Source: Hymenoscyphus infarciens (taxonomy: Eukaryota; Ascomycota; Leotiomycetes; Helotiales; Helotiaceae). Taken from it: a stretch of DNA of 64,000 nt. The DNA is taken from assembly GCA_001414345.1 (NCBI GenBank), contig LLCB01000083.1:1-64000 (forward strand), read 5' to 3'. Positions 44,040-55,717 of the stretch are shown in pieces; the first letter of the stretch is position 1; every line of letters starts with the position of its first letter. The translations under genes and the position numbers were made by a program. A model generated the notes under the pieces. The model did not search any database. It saw nothing but the letters and a program-made list of their open reading frames with translations, and was not told the DNA's origin.

Positions 44040-44713
44040 CTAAGTACTAGCGTTTTAGATTTCCCCGTCTAAACGATCCTAGGTATTAGAATAAGGAAGG
44101 ATACTCTCTCTCTTTAGGATATAATAGAATAGGATAACTTTACTTATAGGATATAATAAGAGAGGAAGGACAATTGTAAAAGAAGGATTAGAGTAGCTAG
44201 GAAGGTTAAAAAGAGAGGCTAGGAAGAGAGAGAAGAGTAAGTAGTATAGAATAGAAGTAGCTAGGTAGAGTAGAGTACCTCTAAATAAAGTAGGTTAATT
44301 TATAAGAGAGCGGTAGTATTAAACATAGAACTCCTCTTATAAACTAACCCACTTTACCTCTTATAAACTAACCTACTTTACCTCTTATTAACCTACTTTA
44401 CCTCTTATTAACCTACTTTACCTCTTATTAACCTACTTTACCCTTTATTAGCCTACTTTATACACTTCTATAGTATAATATATAAACCTTTCTATTCTCT
44501 CTACTAGGCACGGAAAGGAAATTAGTCTTATATAAAAGTAGAAGAGATAGGCGTATTAAAGGCTAGAGATAGGATATAATAGGCTAGGAGTGCTTAAAAG
44601 AGGGGATATTATAAGGAAGGATAGCCTTAAAAGTGAGGAAAGGTACGGATAGGAACCTTTAGAAAGAATAGAAGTGCTAATCCGGCTAGGAAAACAAAAA
44701 CGCTGCTAAGTAC
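44040..44713. mobile_element. hAT-like nested element 2 (658 bp)
   Basis: Runs 44048-44705 with ends TAGCGTTTTAGATTTCCCCG and an imperfect inverse (CAGCGTTTTTGTTTTCC read inward). Perfect 8-bp duplication ctaagtac at 44040-44047 and 44706-44713. Terminal sequence resembles nested element 1, so the two belong to related families. Its interior carries a short tandem array at 44334-44461. No transposase seen. Confidence 0.8.
44334..44461. repeat. Tandem minisatellite, 20-24-base unit
   Basis: Six consecutive units of the type CTCTTATTAACCTACTTTAC: two of 24 bases with an extra TAAA-like insertion, three identical 20-base units and a degenerate last one. An inverted copy of the unit lies just upstream at about 44288-44309. 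It is inside hAT-like element 2 and may be a subterminal array. Confidence 0.85.
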
Positions 44714-45533
44714 GCTTCTTAAAGACGTATTTAAAGAAGATAAGAGAAAAGTAAAAAAGAGAATAGACTAGCTTAATTAAGTAATTTAATAGTAGAAAGT
44801 TACTTTATAGCTTAATTAAATATTATTTAAATAAAGTTCTTGAACTTTTTTAAGTAGTAAAAATAATACTATAGTTTAGTAGTATAGCTATAAAGTACTT
44901 TTACTACTAACTTAATAATATATATAATTTTATATTTTTAGAGCTATTTTTAATTATTTACTACTTTTCGAATACTAATAAATAATTTTTTTATAGCCTA
45001 AAGAATTAATTTAAAGCGTGGTGCTAAAGTGATTTAGTAGTGTTAGCGTTGAGCGTACGAAAGCTTAGACTATATAGCTAAGCGAGGAGAGGGGGGGCGT
45101 CGATTTACTAAAACGGGTAGCGTCGATTTATTAGCTACCTGTAATTACACTCACATCATAAAGACTCGTTTAAACTTTTATCGTATTTACTAAGTGTAGT
45201 ACACCAAACAAGGGGCCAGATCTCGATAACTACCAGCGCATTCTAAAACTCTCTGTTTGAATTATCCGGCGACGTATTATTAATTTCCTCCAAAGTACCG
45301 AGACCCAATATTCTCCCTGACTGCCAGGGTTTTACGCAATCTTGTTGGAATTTACGTACGTACCGCCTCGTTCAAGATCTCGTGCCTGTATTGGTTATAT
45401 AACCAAGTAACTCATAACTAGAAAAAGTGAGGTTTTACCTATAAAACTTCATGGAAGCAGCCCCCACCTCTCAAGTAATGCTACCACCAATCTCACAACC
45501 ATCAACTTCCACCCCATCAAAAATTTAAAGACC

Positions 45534-46018
45534 ATGTACAAAAAACCACTGGATATAGTTATCGTAAGTACCACCTCCCTCCTCTCAGACCCTCTACTTT
45601 TCCCCATAGGTAGGAGGATCCCTCTCTTCTCTTCTCCAAGCCTCAACCATCAAACTCCACGCCCAAAACATCCGTATCCTCGAGAAATCTCTCCCTTCAA
45701 CCCTCTCAAGCGAAGCAGCTGGGATCCGTGCCGGCCCAGCAGTCCACACCTTTGATCCAAAACTACATCAAGAGTTACAATAAGGAATATGCTCATATCA
45801 TGGATAAAGTGGAATCAGTGAGTGGAAAGGGAGAAGTGCTTACGAATATGCCACAACAGAGGGAGATGTATATTACAACTTGGAGAGCTTTGTGGAGGAT
45901 GTTTAGGGAGGCGTATTTGGCGATGAGTACCATGGATCCAGCACCAGCCACAAATTCAAGAACTATTGCGGAACACCAAAATCCATTCATCAATCATCCA
46001 TTCATCTATCAATTCTAG
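45534..46018 (+). pseudogene. Truncated FAD-dependent monooxygenase remnant
   Basis: A first exon (45534-45563, MYKKPLDIVI) and an exon from 45610 (46-base GTAAGT-CATAG intron) read VGGSLSSLLQASTIKLHAQN, IRILEKSLPSTLSSEAAGIR, AGPAVHTF: the N-terminal FAD-binding Rossmann unit of aromatic-ring-type monooxygenases, GxGSL followed by the strand ending in an acidic residue (LEKS). The frame then stops at 45781. In another frame the product continues KEYAHIMDKVES, QQREMYITTWRALWRMFREA, equivalent to the TSWR-x-L segment of the family, and ends at 46018. About two thirds of a normal 400-450-residue enzyme is missing and a frameshift is present. It adjoins the transposon stack. Confidence 0.6.
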
Positions 46019-46315
46019 CAAAAATCCTGGCTAAATAAGCAAATTAAACCATGTACGTGGGTATCATCTCCATCTCACTCCATCTATCGGGGTATCCCTT
46101 CCCCCCTTTTCCTTTTTTCATCCGTATGTAAATGTAGCAATATTATGTATCTCCCAACCCACAGCATCCATCCATCCCAATGTAGCAAAAATATGTAGTC
46201 GGTCGTATCAGTCGTCGTAAAGAAAAATAGCAAAAATATATCCATCCCCTTTTCCGATTGCTCAAACAAAACCCACATACACTCCCCTCTCAAATCTATC
46301 CGTACAAATCCTCCC

Positions 46316-48893
46316 TCAAAAGAGCTCCTTGACACGAATCTGAATCGCCCCACAAATATCATGCTCACCCTCCGCGTCCATCTGCTGAACCAACAACCGG
46401 TTTCTGGTCGCCAAGGACAAGATATGATAAAAAGCCTGCGCCGCCACAATAGCACTCGTCTTCTCGGGGAACAACTCCTGGAAGGTGACTGATTTATGTG
46501 CTTCCTTAACATGTTGATTCTCATCAAAGCTCAACTCGTCATCTTCGCGCTCAAAAATCGTATTCTGAACATACTCAAAGAAATTATTGGATTCCTTATC
46601 GAGAGCCTGAGCAACCCATTGCGATTGTCCAGCAGTTTGCGTGTCAACCTCGGCCGCGGGACCGAATTGTTCAAACTCCGCGTCATCAACGAGAGGTTCA
46701 GCGCGGGAAGAGCTGGGGAATCCGCCGTAGAAGGGTTGACTGCCGGCCATATCAGAATCGTCATCGCGACCATACATAATCCGATCCTCCTCATGTTGGG
46801 TATTGAATTGCTCGAGGTCTCCGGGTAATGCGGAACCACGACCAATGAGAGGAGAGGTCAGTCTACGACCAACTGATCCAGCGATTAATGAACCAGGTCG
46901 TGAAGACAAGAGCTTCTGGTGAGAGTGATGAGAATTGGATCTATTCCAAGGCATCATTGCGGAGGAAGGGTGATCATTGAGGGCGGATGATGGTGCATTT
47001 CGACCCATTTCGACGTCACTGTCGTTGAGATATTCTTCGGGCATATCGTTGTTGAGCATCATTTGAACTTGGCTGTCGTAGTCACGTCCGACTTCGTCTT
47101 CATGCCGGGAGCGTTTTGGAGAAGAAGACGGTTGTTCATCTTCTCCGTCGCGGATACGCTTCGAGCTCTTTGTTGGAGACGGGGTTAGGATGCCGGTGAT
47201 TTTTGCCATGAGAACTGTTCCCGAAAACATGTCCAATGGACTAGCAAACTTCGAAGCACCATGGCCCTCTCCAACACCCATAATGCCTATCAACGTTGTT
47301 AGTTTGCGGCTTTCAGAACGTGCAAAAGGTGTTATATAATTTCTTGAGAAAGGCAAGAACCTTTGCAGGCAGAGAGAAAATGAAAATTGACATACCAGTT
47401 CCATACACAAAGTGAAGTGCATTCTTCTTCGCCTGAACAGCAGATCTGTGGTTACTCTTCATAACATTCACTGCTGCCATAATCTCAAGATATTCCTCTC
47501 TCCAAAGATGAAGTTGCTTAGTACGCACAACTAGAACATCATCGGCGGCTTGTTGTTTCGCAGTCTTGCGGCGCTTCTTCTGAGGAGCCTGAGCTGAGAC
47601 AGATGATGCATCTTCGTCGGTAACCAATGAAGGGAGTCTACCAGAACCGTGGACGCGATCCTGCAAGTTACCATGTCGGTCTAGATGTTGATCATCTTGT
47701 TGACGAGCCCCACTCATGAAGAACTCGTTTCGCTCTGGGAATGGCTCAGCATTTTCCGATAACGCGCCGTCATCTAAACCGCCCATATGATAGTCGTCGT
47801 TACCATAATCGGGCATGTTGAGGATATTGCCGTCCATGGCACCACCGGCATGATCGTCTCGGACTCGCTGCATAGCTGCGTCACTACCTAATTGTATTTG
47901 AGGTCGAGCGCTGAGTTGGCGGCTGGCATCGAGAAAAGGATCTTCAACCAAATTTCCATCTTCTCCAAAGTAGAGTCCAATGTCTTCCAACTGATTATCA
48001 TCTTGAAAGATATGTGGCTCATCGTCTCCTACATTTCCGAATAGTTGCTTTTGCGCTGATGATGCGTCAAGTCTGTCACCAGATGGGAGATGATAGTCCT
48101 CATTGCCGCTGGACGAACCAAGATCCATATTTGGCATGGAGGAAGCAGAGGACAATACAGAGCCACTTCGGCGGCGGATGGACATCATAGACTGTGTAGA
48201 ACGTTGAGAATCATTGTTGATTGGCAGGGCCATGAAATCGAAATCCAATGCAGGCAGTCCTTGGTCCAACTGGAAGGCGGGGTCATCCAAACGCATAAGT
48301 TGATCAGGGCTGCAAAATATTAGCTGGAACGTTGAGTCTGGAAAGAAAAGGGGAACATACCGAGCTTTTGAAACATCCAAATCAAGGTCTTGCGTCCGAG
48401 AAACTTTGAACAGGGCGCGAAGGTTGTTCTGGGCTGCCTGCGCGTCATGAAGAACATAACCACATTGTTGAGAGTAGACTCGAACAGCACCGAATCTGTT
48501 CTTGTTAGAACGATGTTAAACTCGAGGAGGAGCTGGCACTTACAGAAGATTGCCAGAAAGTCTCAATGCCATCGGCGCTTCAGGTTCAATGATGGTACCA
48601 CAAGCCTTTTGCAGGTCAACATTACAGATGGCTTTGCGGTTCAACTTCTTTCCAGACTTCGAGCCCAAGGTCGCGGCGAGCCTAGATAAAGTCAGTAAGT
48701 AGCACTCAAGGGGCACTATTTTCATCGCGCAAGACACGTTGAAACCGAGTCGCGAAGGAGAAGTGACGCGTTGCGAGGAAGTGACCGACCAGATGGTCGC
48801 AACGCCATACTTGCGATTCGTCAAGACTAAACGCGATTAGCTATTGTCCCTAGAACAACGGGATTGCAACTTACTCTCGTGACTATAAAACAT
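46316..48893 (-). CDS. rec8: Meiotic cohesin kleisin Rec8
   Basis: Six exons on the minus strand: 48893-48875, 48826-48790, 48681-48544, 48495-48361, 48309-47396 and 47286-46316; 737 residues with all phases consistent. The N-terminus MFYSHEILTNRKYGVATIWL continues LAATLGSKSGKKLNRKAI and EPEAPMALRLSGNLLFGAVR with VYSQQCGYVL: the Rad21/Rec8 N-terminal helical domain that binds SMC3. The C-terminal winged helix is seen at FQELFPEKTSAIVAAQAFYH with ILSLATRNRLLVQQ, which binds SMC1. The middle is long, acidic and Ser-rich, with basic-flanked sites where separase could cut. Assignment to Rec8 rather than Rad21 rests on the N-terminal wording and the short C-terminus. Intron 2 starts with an unusual GTCGGT. 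Expected to act in sister-chromatid cohesion in meiosis. Confidence 0.85.
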
Positions 48894-49658
48894 CTTGGAC
48901 TCTTTCGCGTCGGAGCGCGCGCGTCTTCGAAGGTGGCGAGGTAATCGAACAAACGGCCTCGAAGACCAAGGTGGTAATGGAAGGAACAAGATTAGGAAAC
49001 TCCAAGAACATGCGAGGGTATCAGGCGCATATACAAGAACAAGACTTCGAGTGGGATACGACTCGAAATTTTAGATATGACGGACGGGAGACTTCGAAGA
49101 TGAAGGTTGGCGCAACTTGTGAGGAAGGCGCTCCCCAGAATCACGTGACCGAGATCCCCCTTTTCCAGCACAACTCTCACCTTCGTCTAAAACGGCTTTT
49201 GATCTTGAAATCATCTCTTAGCATTGATTAGTTTACAGATAATTCTGGCTTGATTTGAAAAAGAGAAAAACGATACATCAAAGAACTCTTTCATTGTGAT
49301 GAGCCCAATTTTGATGAATAGGGTCTCGAATTTTGCTACAGCTTCCAGTTTGTGTACGAGCTGTCTGTTACCAGAAACGCCATGGCTTACCAGCCATATC
49401 CATCGAATGCACCGCGCCCAGATGGAGAGAGAAGGTACCTCTATATGTAACATCCTACTCCATGCATGCAATAATGCGACACGCTCTCAACGCTATGAAA
49501 ATGCGCGCGAGGGAAAACAGAGAACAAATGGAACGCCGGCCTAAGCTGTACTGAAAATCTAATATTCCCGGTTTCCCATGGTCTGGGCCCTTTCTTATCA
49601 AATTATCTCCTACTACCCCTGTCATAACTTCGTAAATATCGCGCGCGTCATGTCCACT
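48894..49658. other. Intergenic, promoter of rec8 and 3' end of the FLC gene
   Basis: Roughly 760 bases. The left part is the rec8 promoter, the right part the 3' region of the next minus-strand gene. Short frames on both strands unsupported. A GCGCGCGCG word at 48915 is CpG-rich, a sign this part has not been RIP-mutated. Confidence 0.45.
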
Positions 49659-52507
49659 CTATCTGGCATTGGTCGCTTTCTGACTTGCCACAACTTCAGG
49701 TTGCTCTGCTATCGATGGAGTCGACATTCGTAGACTACTATGCGAAATGCTAGGTTTGACAAGGGGCGCCATAGATGTGGAAACTGAATTATTGGCGGTG
49801 TTGTGACCACTTGGGTTATTTCGTTGCGGTGTACTGGATGGTGAGTCGGCTCGATTCGCCTCATCCTGGTGGAAGTTCTGAAACTCTCGGGAACTCCAAC
49901 TAGCTCTGTGGACACGCGCTCCATATGGAACACTGCCATAGACTCCTGAGTGGTGGCTTCGCATACTGTTCGCCACGCTATTCGATCTGCTCTCTCTGGT
50001 TCGGCCGAGTGAGAATTGCGATGCGGATGGGTGAATCTGAGGCTCCATATCCGGAAGGAAATCTACGTCTTCGTCTTCAATCTTTGGTGCTCGGCGAACA
50101 GTATTAACAGCAAAATAAGGCTCCTTGGGCTCTTCCGGCTCCGGTGGTGGGGGTGGTGGGACATCAGCAGACTTTTGTTCCAAGTGACCAAAGTATTTCA
50201 TCCGGATGTTCTCTAGGTTCTTTGGTTTGAACTCCTCGCGATTGCGAGTAAGTGACATGTAACTTGAAATTGCGCCGAGAACGATCAAGATGAGAAGGCC
50301 GACGACCATGAGTCCTTGAACAATAATGATGATGATACCAATGACAGTAGTTGGAATGCGAGCGACGTTGAATTGAGGAAGAAAGGCGATTGACAATCCA
50401 GCGGTAGCAACCTTGCTGATACCAAGCATGTAAACTGCAAGGGCAGTGTTTCGTTTTCCTTCAAATGGGTTGATCTTACGGATGACAAAAAATGCAATCA
50501 CCTCCCAAACAAAAAGTCCAATGACTTGAGAGGATGGATTTGCACGAGCCCCTCCAACAAAACAGGCTCGAACAAACTGATAAACAATCCAGCACGTGAA
50601 GAACCACCATTTGGTGCGACGGTATCGAGAAGATAGCCATCCGAAGCGCTTGGTATATTCGTCGTTATCGTGGACGCTTTGCTTCTCGGCGTCATTGCTA
50701 ACATAATCCAGTCGGAAAAAGGTGACAGATCCGACTGAATGTGCCTTCTCAGCATCTTCGAGCTCACTTTCTCTCGCCATCTTGAGCCACGGAAGGAACT
50801 TCATCTTCTTTGTACGTTGGAAGTGAAGACGATCCGGAACGGTCTCGTAGTGGCCAAACTTGATTCTGTAAAAGCAAGCATATCCAGCAACTCCCAACAT
50901 GCCCACGAAGAATATGAGGAATATGATGGCAGCGATGGCAATAGGTCCAGCTTTTCCTCCATAAGAGAATTGAAAGAGCGACAAGGTCATAACCATGAAG
51001 AATGCAATGAACATCGTACGGAGAACGACAAGTGCCATGAACCCGAGCCAATGACTTCTGAAGAAGAGGAGACGCTCCTGTTTGATGATTTTCGCAGAGC
51101 TTAGTCCCTCGAGACCCCATTTGAAGGCAGCGGTGGCACCAACAAGAATGACCATAAGGATTAGCAACCACAAGAAACCAGTCATGAAAGCATCCGCTGC
51201 GGGAATGTCAACCATTAAGAGGGAACCAGCGAACCCAGTCCAGTTGCCGGGGAGTGGAAGTCCAGGTTGTACGGGAACACCAGCCCAAGAATAAAGCCTC
51301 GAGTCTGAAGTTTCGTTGACAGCTCTCTTGTAGATCATGCTGGAAATTTCCTCTCCTCTTTCAACCAGCATACCTTCGTCCAAGGATCGTCCATATATTT
51401 GTTGTTGAAGACCTCCGTTGGTGTTTAAAGTTGTAGATCCAGCTCCACCGACCTGGCTCGCATTTCCATAAACACCGGTAAATTTGTTGATTGAATTTAT
51501 CATGGAGGGAGTGTAAATCATGCCCGCGGACCAAGCAAAGTTGCTCCAGAACGCAGGAAGGACGCTAGGCCAATTGAGCGAAAGAGCTCCGGAGAAGAAT
51601 ACCGATTGGAAAACCTCAAATACAACCAAGACCGAAAGCGAATGGGCGTAATGGGTTCGAATATGCGGTACGCTAACTCCGTAGATTGCCGTGGCAAAAG
51701 AAGCTAATACCGCGACGACCGTGAAAACTCCCAAGACCGACCCTACCGCTGCTGGATGTGAAAAACTAGCACTATTCCGCATAACTGCCTCGAAGCAGCC
51801 GATTTGTGTTTGTGTTCGGTTGGAGAATATTCGAAGAGTCGCGGAACCTTCAAAATCGGGAATTACGAGAGCGATGGCAATGATATTGACAACATCGGCT
51901 GGTGATACTGGGATTGTTGCCTGTCCAACAATGGGAACGCCGGCATTTAAAGGACAGAGACTGAGATCAATTTAGCAAAGTTCCATCAAGAGATCTGGAG
52001 AAAACCCACCTGTTGAAGTTTGCATTACATGGATTGAATACCAGGTCAAATCGATCTTCTCCATCTAGTTTGATTATTAGTGTTTGTGCCCTCCCCTTCA
52101 TTCGATCTACTCACAGGCATCAACTGCAAAATGTACTGTGATAAAGGTTAGCTTCCAACCAAACCAAACACCACTCCACTCCAATAGAAAGACTTACACA
52201 TTAAAGACTCATTCTTCAAATTACTGGTCCCAGCCAGGCTGAACAGAACCGTCAAGTTATCCGCATAATAAGCTGCATCAAAAGATGTGAGGTTCAGCAA
52301 GCTCTGTCCGCCCATGCAATCGCCAAAGTCTCCTGTGTATAATGCTGGTGTTCGATCTACCAGGAGGGTTTCGGTAACGCCAGCATCAGTTGTGTACTTG
52401 ACCGTCTCTGGTTCCGCTGCTTGTACTGATGAAATTATTGTGTTGAGGATCGCAAGTGTGGTTACGAACGCCGTCGTCCATGCTGGAAGAGAAGGAAATC
52501 GTGCCAT
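49659..52507 (-). CDS. TRP-like / flavin carrier (FLC) family membrane protein
   Basis: Exons 52507-52198, 52135-52115, 52064-52010 and 51960-49659 on the minus strand, 895 residues. A signal peptide (AFVTTLAILNTIISSVQA) precedes an ML-like lipid-binding domain (YTGDFGDCMGGQSLLNLTSF, AYGEDRFDLVFNPCNANFN, LCPLNAGVPI). About nine membrane segments of the TRP domain follow. The cytosolic tail carries PPPPPPEPEEP and Ser-rich stretches. The layout equals yeast Flc1-3 and fission yeast Pkd2, which act in ER/plasma-membrane calcium and FAD homeostasis and cell-wall integrity. Exon 2 is a 21-base microexon (phase 1 in and out); the junction reading LMLHFAVDAYGEDRF fits the family only moderately. 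Runs in the same direction as rec8. Confidence 0.88.
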
Positions 52508-54229
52508 TGTCGAAATGGTCTTGTATTAATCTATGTGGAGGTTGGATGGATTCGGAGAAGGAGGGATGGGCAGCGCCCTCGGAGGACGAGGAGTGATTCG
52601 CGAATTCGTAGAGGAGGATTGTTTGTCGGACTTGGATTCGATTAAAAAGAATCTGCGGTACTAGTATCGTGGACAGATAGTAGTGACGACGTGGGCAGGG
52701 TCCGCTTGTTCCGTGACTCGGCCAGCCTCCCAAGATGATCAAACGCTTGTAAATTCGCGTCCAATTCCCCAGTTTTTAGAGCGTCTAATGGATCGCGTAG
52801 TTCTGTCGCAGGAGCAAAGGTTTGATGGAGGTCGAGGCGATTAATTGGACACAATGTTTCGTGAGTTTAGTTGCGCCGAGTTGCGGGTTTCTCGGAGACC
52901 CAGGGTCTTTCTCGTATTGCAATAGAAGCGTACCGCGCGGAAGCGTCAGGATATTTTGGCCAAAGCTATGGACATGCTGCTTGGACTAGTAACACCAGGG
53001 AAAGCAGCTGAGGAATCAGCCGAGCTGAGAGTGAATGGAGGGAGAGGTCGTAAATGACGAACGAGGGTGAAGGAAGGGGTACAATCAAAGGTCATAAACG
53101 AATGTCGGCGGGTTGGGTTGGGAGATCAATGGAGATAAAGAGGAGAAAGAAGTGGACCGCACGCATTTGGGGGAGGCAGGAGGTGCCTGCATGAATGTTT
53201 ATGGTTCACCGTAGAGTTTTGACGAGGGGGGTGATTCTTCAACCGAGCCGAGAGCAGCCCACCAAGCATTTGACCAGCTTCCATTCGTACTTGTACTCTG
53301 CAAAATCATCATCGACTTTACGAGTACAATAGGCTTGCACTGCCCGACATAAGATTAAAAGGTGTTCCTCTACTCTTACCTTCGATGTCTATGTCCATAG
53401 TACAAAGAATATACCAACGCGACTCGTATCGGCTCACAAACGCCTATCAGTAATACACTTCTAACACGCGTCGATCGTCAGCCCACCTCCGGAACATTCG
53501 TCATAGACAAATTTCTCTAGCTTCATTGTTAACAATTGAAACAATTGCATTGAAGAAATCCGGAGTAATCGAAAATACATGTTGAGTCAAGAATTTGGAG
53601 GTTGGTTGGCAGAAGTCTGGAGAGGAGGTTGGAACGCTCCTTGACGACGAATGCTCCAGGGCTTCATCTTTTGGCCAAGTCATGAGAAGTGTCGGCCTAA
53701 GCTTTGAATAAGCTAAGCTTCGAATTTCAGCTTCGAATCCTAGTTTAGGACACATAAATAGACCTTTATCCCGCAGTGCCCGTAGGTGGCATCGTGGGCG
53801 GCGGCTTTTTCGGTCACCGTCAAAGTACGGAGTAGGCCTACGCCAAAGGGACTAAAGACTCGCAAGGATGGCTGGGAACTGGGAACACCAACCGCCTTCT
53901 TGAATCTGCTTGGCTCACCGGAAAGCGCATATCAAGAAGATTCAGGTTTTGAGAGCACACGAGTGACGACGACCAACGGCTTGGGCGTTCAATTGACTCA
54001 AGAAGGCCTGTCGAAGTGCAGAAGATGATTCCATATGTCTCAAATCGAAGCAAATCAAATCAATATCCCGTCTTCCCCTTACGAATTCTCCGATCTAGAC
54101 TCCGGGAATTGTTGTTGTTGTTATGGGTAAAGTAGCCCGTATAATGATCGTCCAATACATGCACCGGTACTTATACCTAGCTCGCAGGGAACCTTGGAAA
54201 GGAAGTTGTTGCACCATTTGGGTGGTATT
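52508..54229. other. Upstream region of the FLC gene, no gene supported
   Basis: 1.7 kb. The first few hundred bases are likely the promoter and leader of the FLC gene. Frames at 53501-54053 on both strands overlap and show no protein character. Composition is normal up to the transposon at 54238. Confidence 0.45.
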
Positions 54230-55717
54230 GTAACAACGGGTACGATTATTTGGTACGGAAGACGCATAAAAGTGAGGCATGCATAAGTGCGGCTGGCGAA
54301 CGAATCTATTCCTATTTTAGCTAGCCTCGACCTACTCCTCTAAGGGGCGCTTAATCATCGAGCTCCGCTATAGCGCCTTCCAACCTTTCTATTGCCTTAA
54401 CGCTGCATATGCCAGCTCACGTGAGAGCTATCTTTTATAGTATATAGATCTTTTAGCGAATAAACGTTATTAATAAGGGGAAATGATATATTCCGATTAG
54501 TAAGACTTATACTAAAGAGTAAAGGAAGGTTAAAAAGGAGACCCCGGCAGTAGGCGACGTCACGTGGTAGAGCCTTAAGTCTATCGTAGCAAAAGAGGTA
54601 TAAATGGGTTACGCTATTCTATAGCCAACGCTAGCAGGGGTCCCTGGCCTGCCAAGCACGCTATTATATAATTCACTCTCTTATTCTCCTATTTACTCTA
54701 AAAGCATTTTAAAACCCTTTTATACTATATATATATATTATTATATTTCTAATTACTAATACTCTAGAAACTATAGATATAACTTAAATAGTTACTTAAA
54801 AGTGCCTAAAACTCGTAAAATACTTAAATATATACTTAACTAGTTGAACTAGTTAAACTAATAAAAATATCAACTTCTCTAAAAAGTGAGAATAACCTTA
54901 GTTTTACCTTCTTAGAGTATCGTATCGCTTAACTTCTAGACATATTCTAATAGTAATAGTATAAGGCACTTGTCTTTTTACTAGAGAGCTAGCTCTCTAG
55001 ACCTCTTAGTAGGAGGGACACCCTTCTACGCCTACCTGTTAAGATTAAGTACGATTTATATAATAAAGTGAATAAATTTAAGCCTTTTGTCTATTCAACG
55101 TAAATAGTAGATCGTCTGTAAATTAGTAGCTAGATACACCTATTTATAGGCGCTTGATCTAATACCGATACTTCGATATTAACGCCTTTAATTCTACTAC
55201 TCTCTAAATTATAGTACGTCGGTCGATAGAACGTAGTTGAATCGAATACTAGAAAAGGTAGAGGTATAGACGGAAGTTAATAAGTTAGTATAACCTTTTG
55301 CGAAAAGTGGTAGAAGAGTATACTAGGAAAGGGGCGCTTTATTCGATTATATGTAGTTTATTAATTTGTTATTATTACGAGCTTTGTTTACTCTATTTAT
55401 ACCACTTTTTTAGGTAAGACTAGTCCTTTTTAGGAAGGTGGTGGCGATTGTTTTCTAGTAAGAGTAAATATGTTGAAATTTCGCTAATTTTGTACGCTAG
55501 CATGGTACCCATGCTAGCGTTGGTTACAGAATAGCGTTTCCCGTATAGATAAAGTAGGGTGGTGGGAGTGTGAGCGGTTAAAAACCGGCGTAGGCCGGCT
55601 AGAACCTGGGTCGGACGTATACTAGTACTAATTAGGCATAGTGTGGGCGTGGAGGCGTTGTTGTGCACGCCTCACTTTTATACGTCTTCCGTACCAAATA
55701 ATCGTACCCGTAACAAC
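54230..55717. mobile_element. 1472-bp inverted-repeat element, 8-bp target duplication, carries a nested element
   Basis: Runs 54238-55709. Ends GGGTACGATTATTTGGTACG are inverted repeats of about 48 bases with three mismatches. Perfect duplication gtaacaac at 54230-54237 and 55710-55717. The arms (54238-54597 and about 55551-55709) match the whole of the 502-bp element at 539-1040, in reverse orientation, so the two are one family. This copy is less RIP-mutated in its arms and keeps CpG sites. Between the arms lies another element (54606-55542). No transposase frame. Superfamily: hAT by duplication size, though the long repeats are atypical. Confidence 0.9.
54598..55550. mobile_element. 937-bp element nested in the 1472-bp element
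   Basis: Runs 54606-55542. Terminal inverted repeats of about 38 bases with a handful of mismatches share ACGCTATTCTRTARCCAACG and begin with GGG, like the host. The 8 bases outside are gtataaat (54598-54605) and gtatagat (55543-55550), identical except one transition. Comparison with the 502-bp copy, which lacks it, marks the insertion site. The interior is AT-rich and RIP-like with no transposase. Confidence 0.82.

Larger units (their letters stand above)
42217..45148. mobile_element. 2.9-kb inverted-repeat element hosting nested insertions
   Basis: Boundaries 42226 and 45139 carry long inverted repeats (GGTAGCTAATAAATCGACGC at the left end), matching for about 50 bases with few mismatches. 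The 9 bases outside are tgtatttgc and tgtaattac (7 of 9 identical), a likely degenerate 9-bp target duplication; this would suit a Mutator-like element. Subterminal AAATCRACGCC motifs recur three times at the left and twice inverted at the right, as transposase-binding arrays do. The interior is AT-rich with no surviving transposase. At least three further elements lie inside; without the two larger ones the host would be about 1.35 kb. Confidence 0.78.

Noticed and set aside
53501..54053. Overlapping frames on both strands upstream of the transposon
   Set aside because: No recognisable motif, no splice-consistent extension, and no conserved-looking segment.
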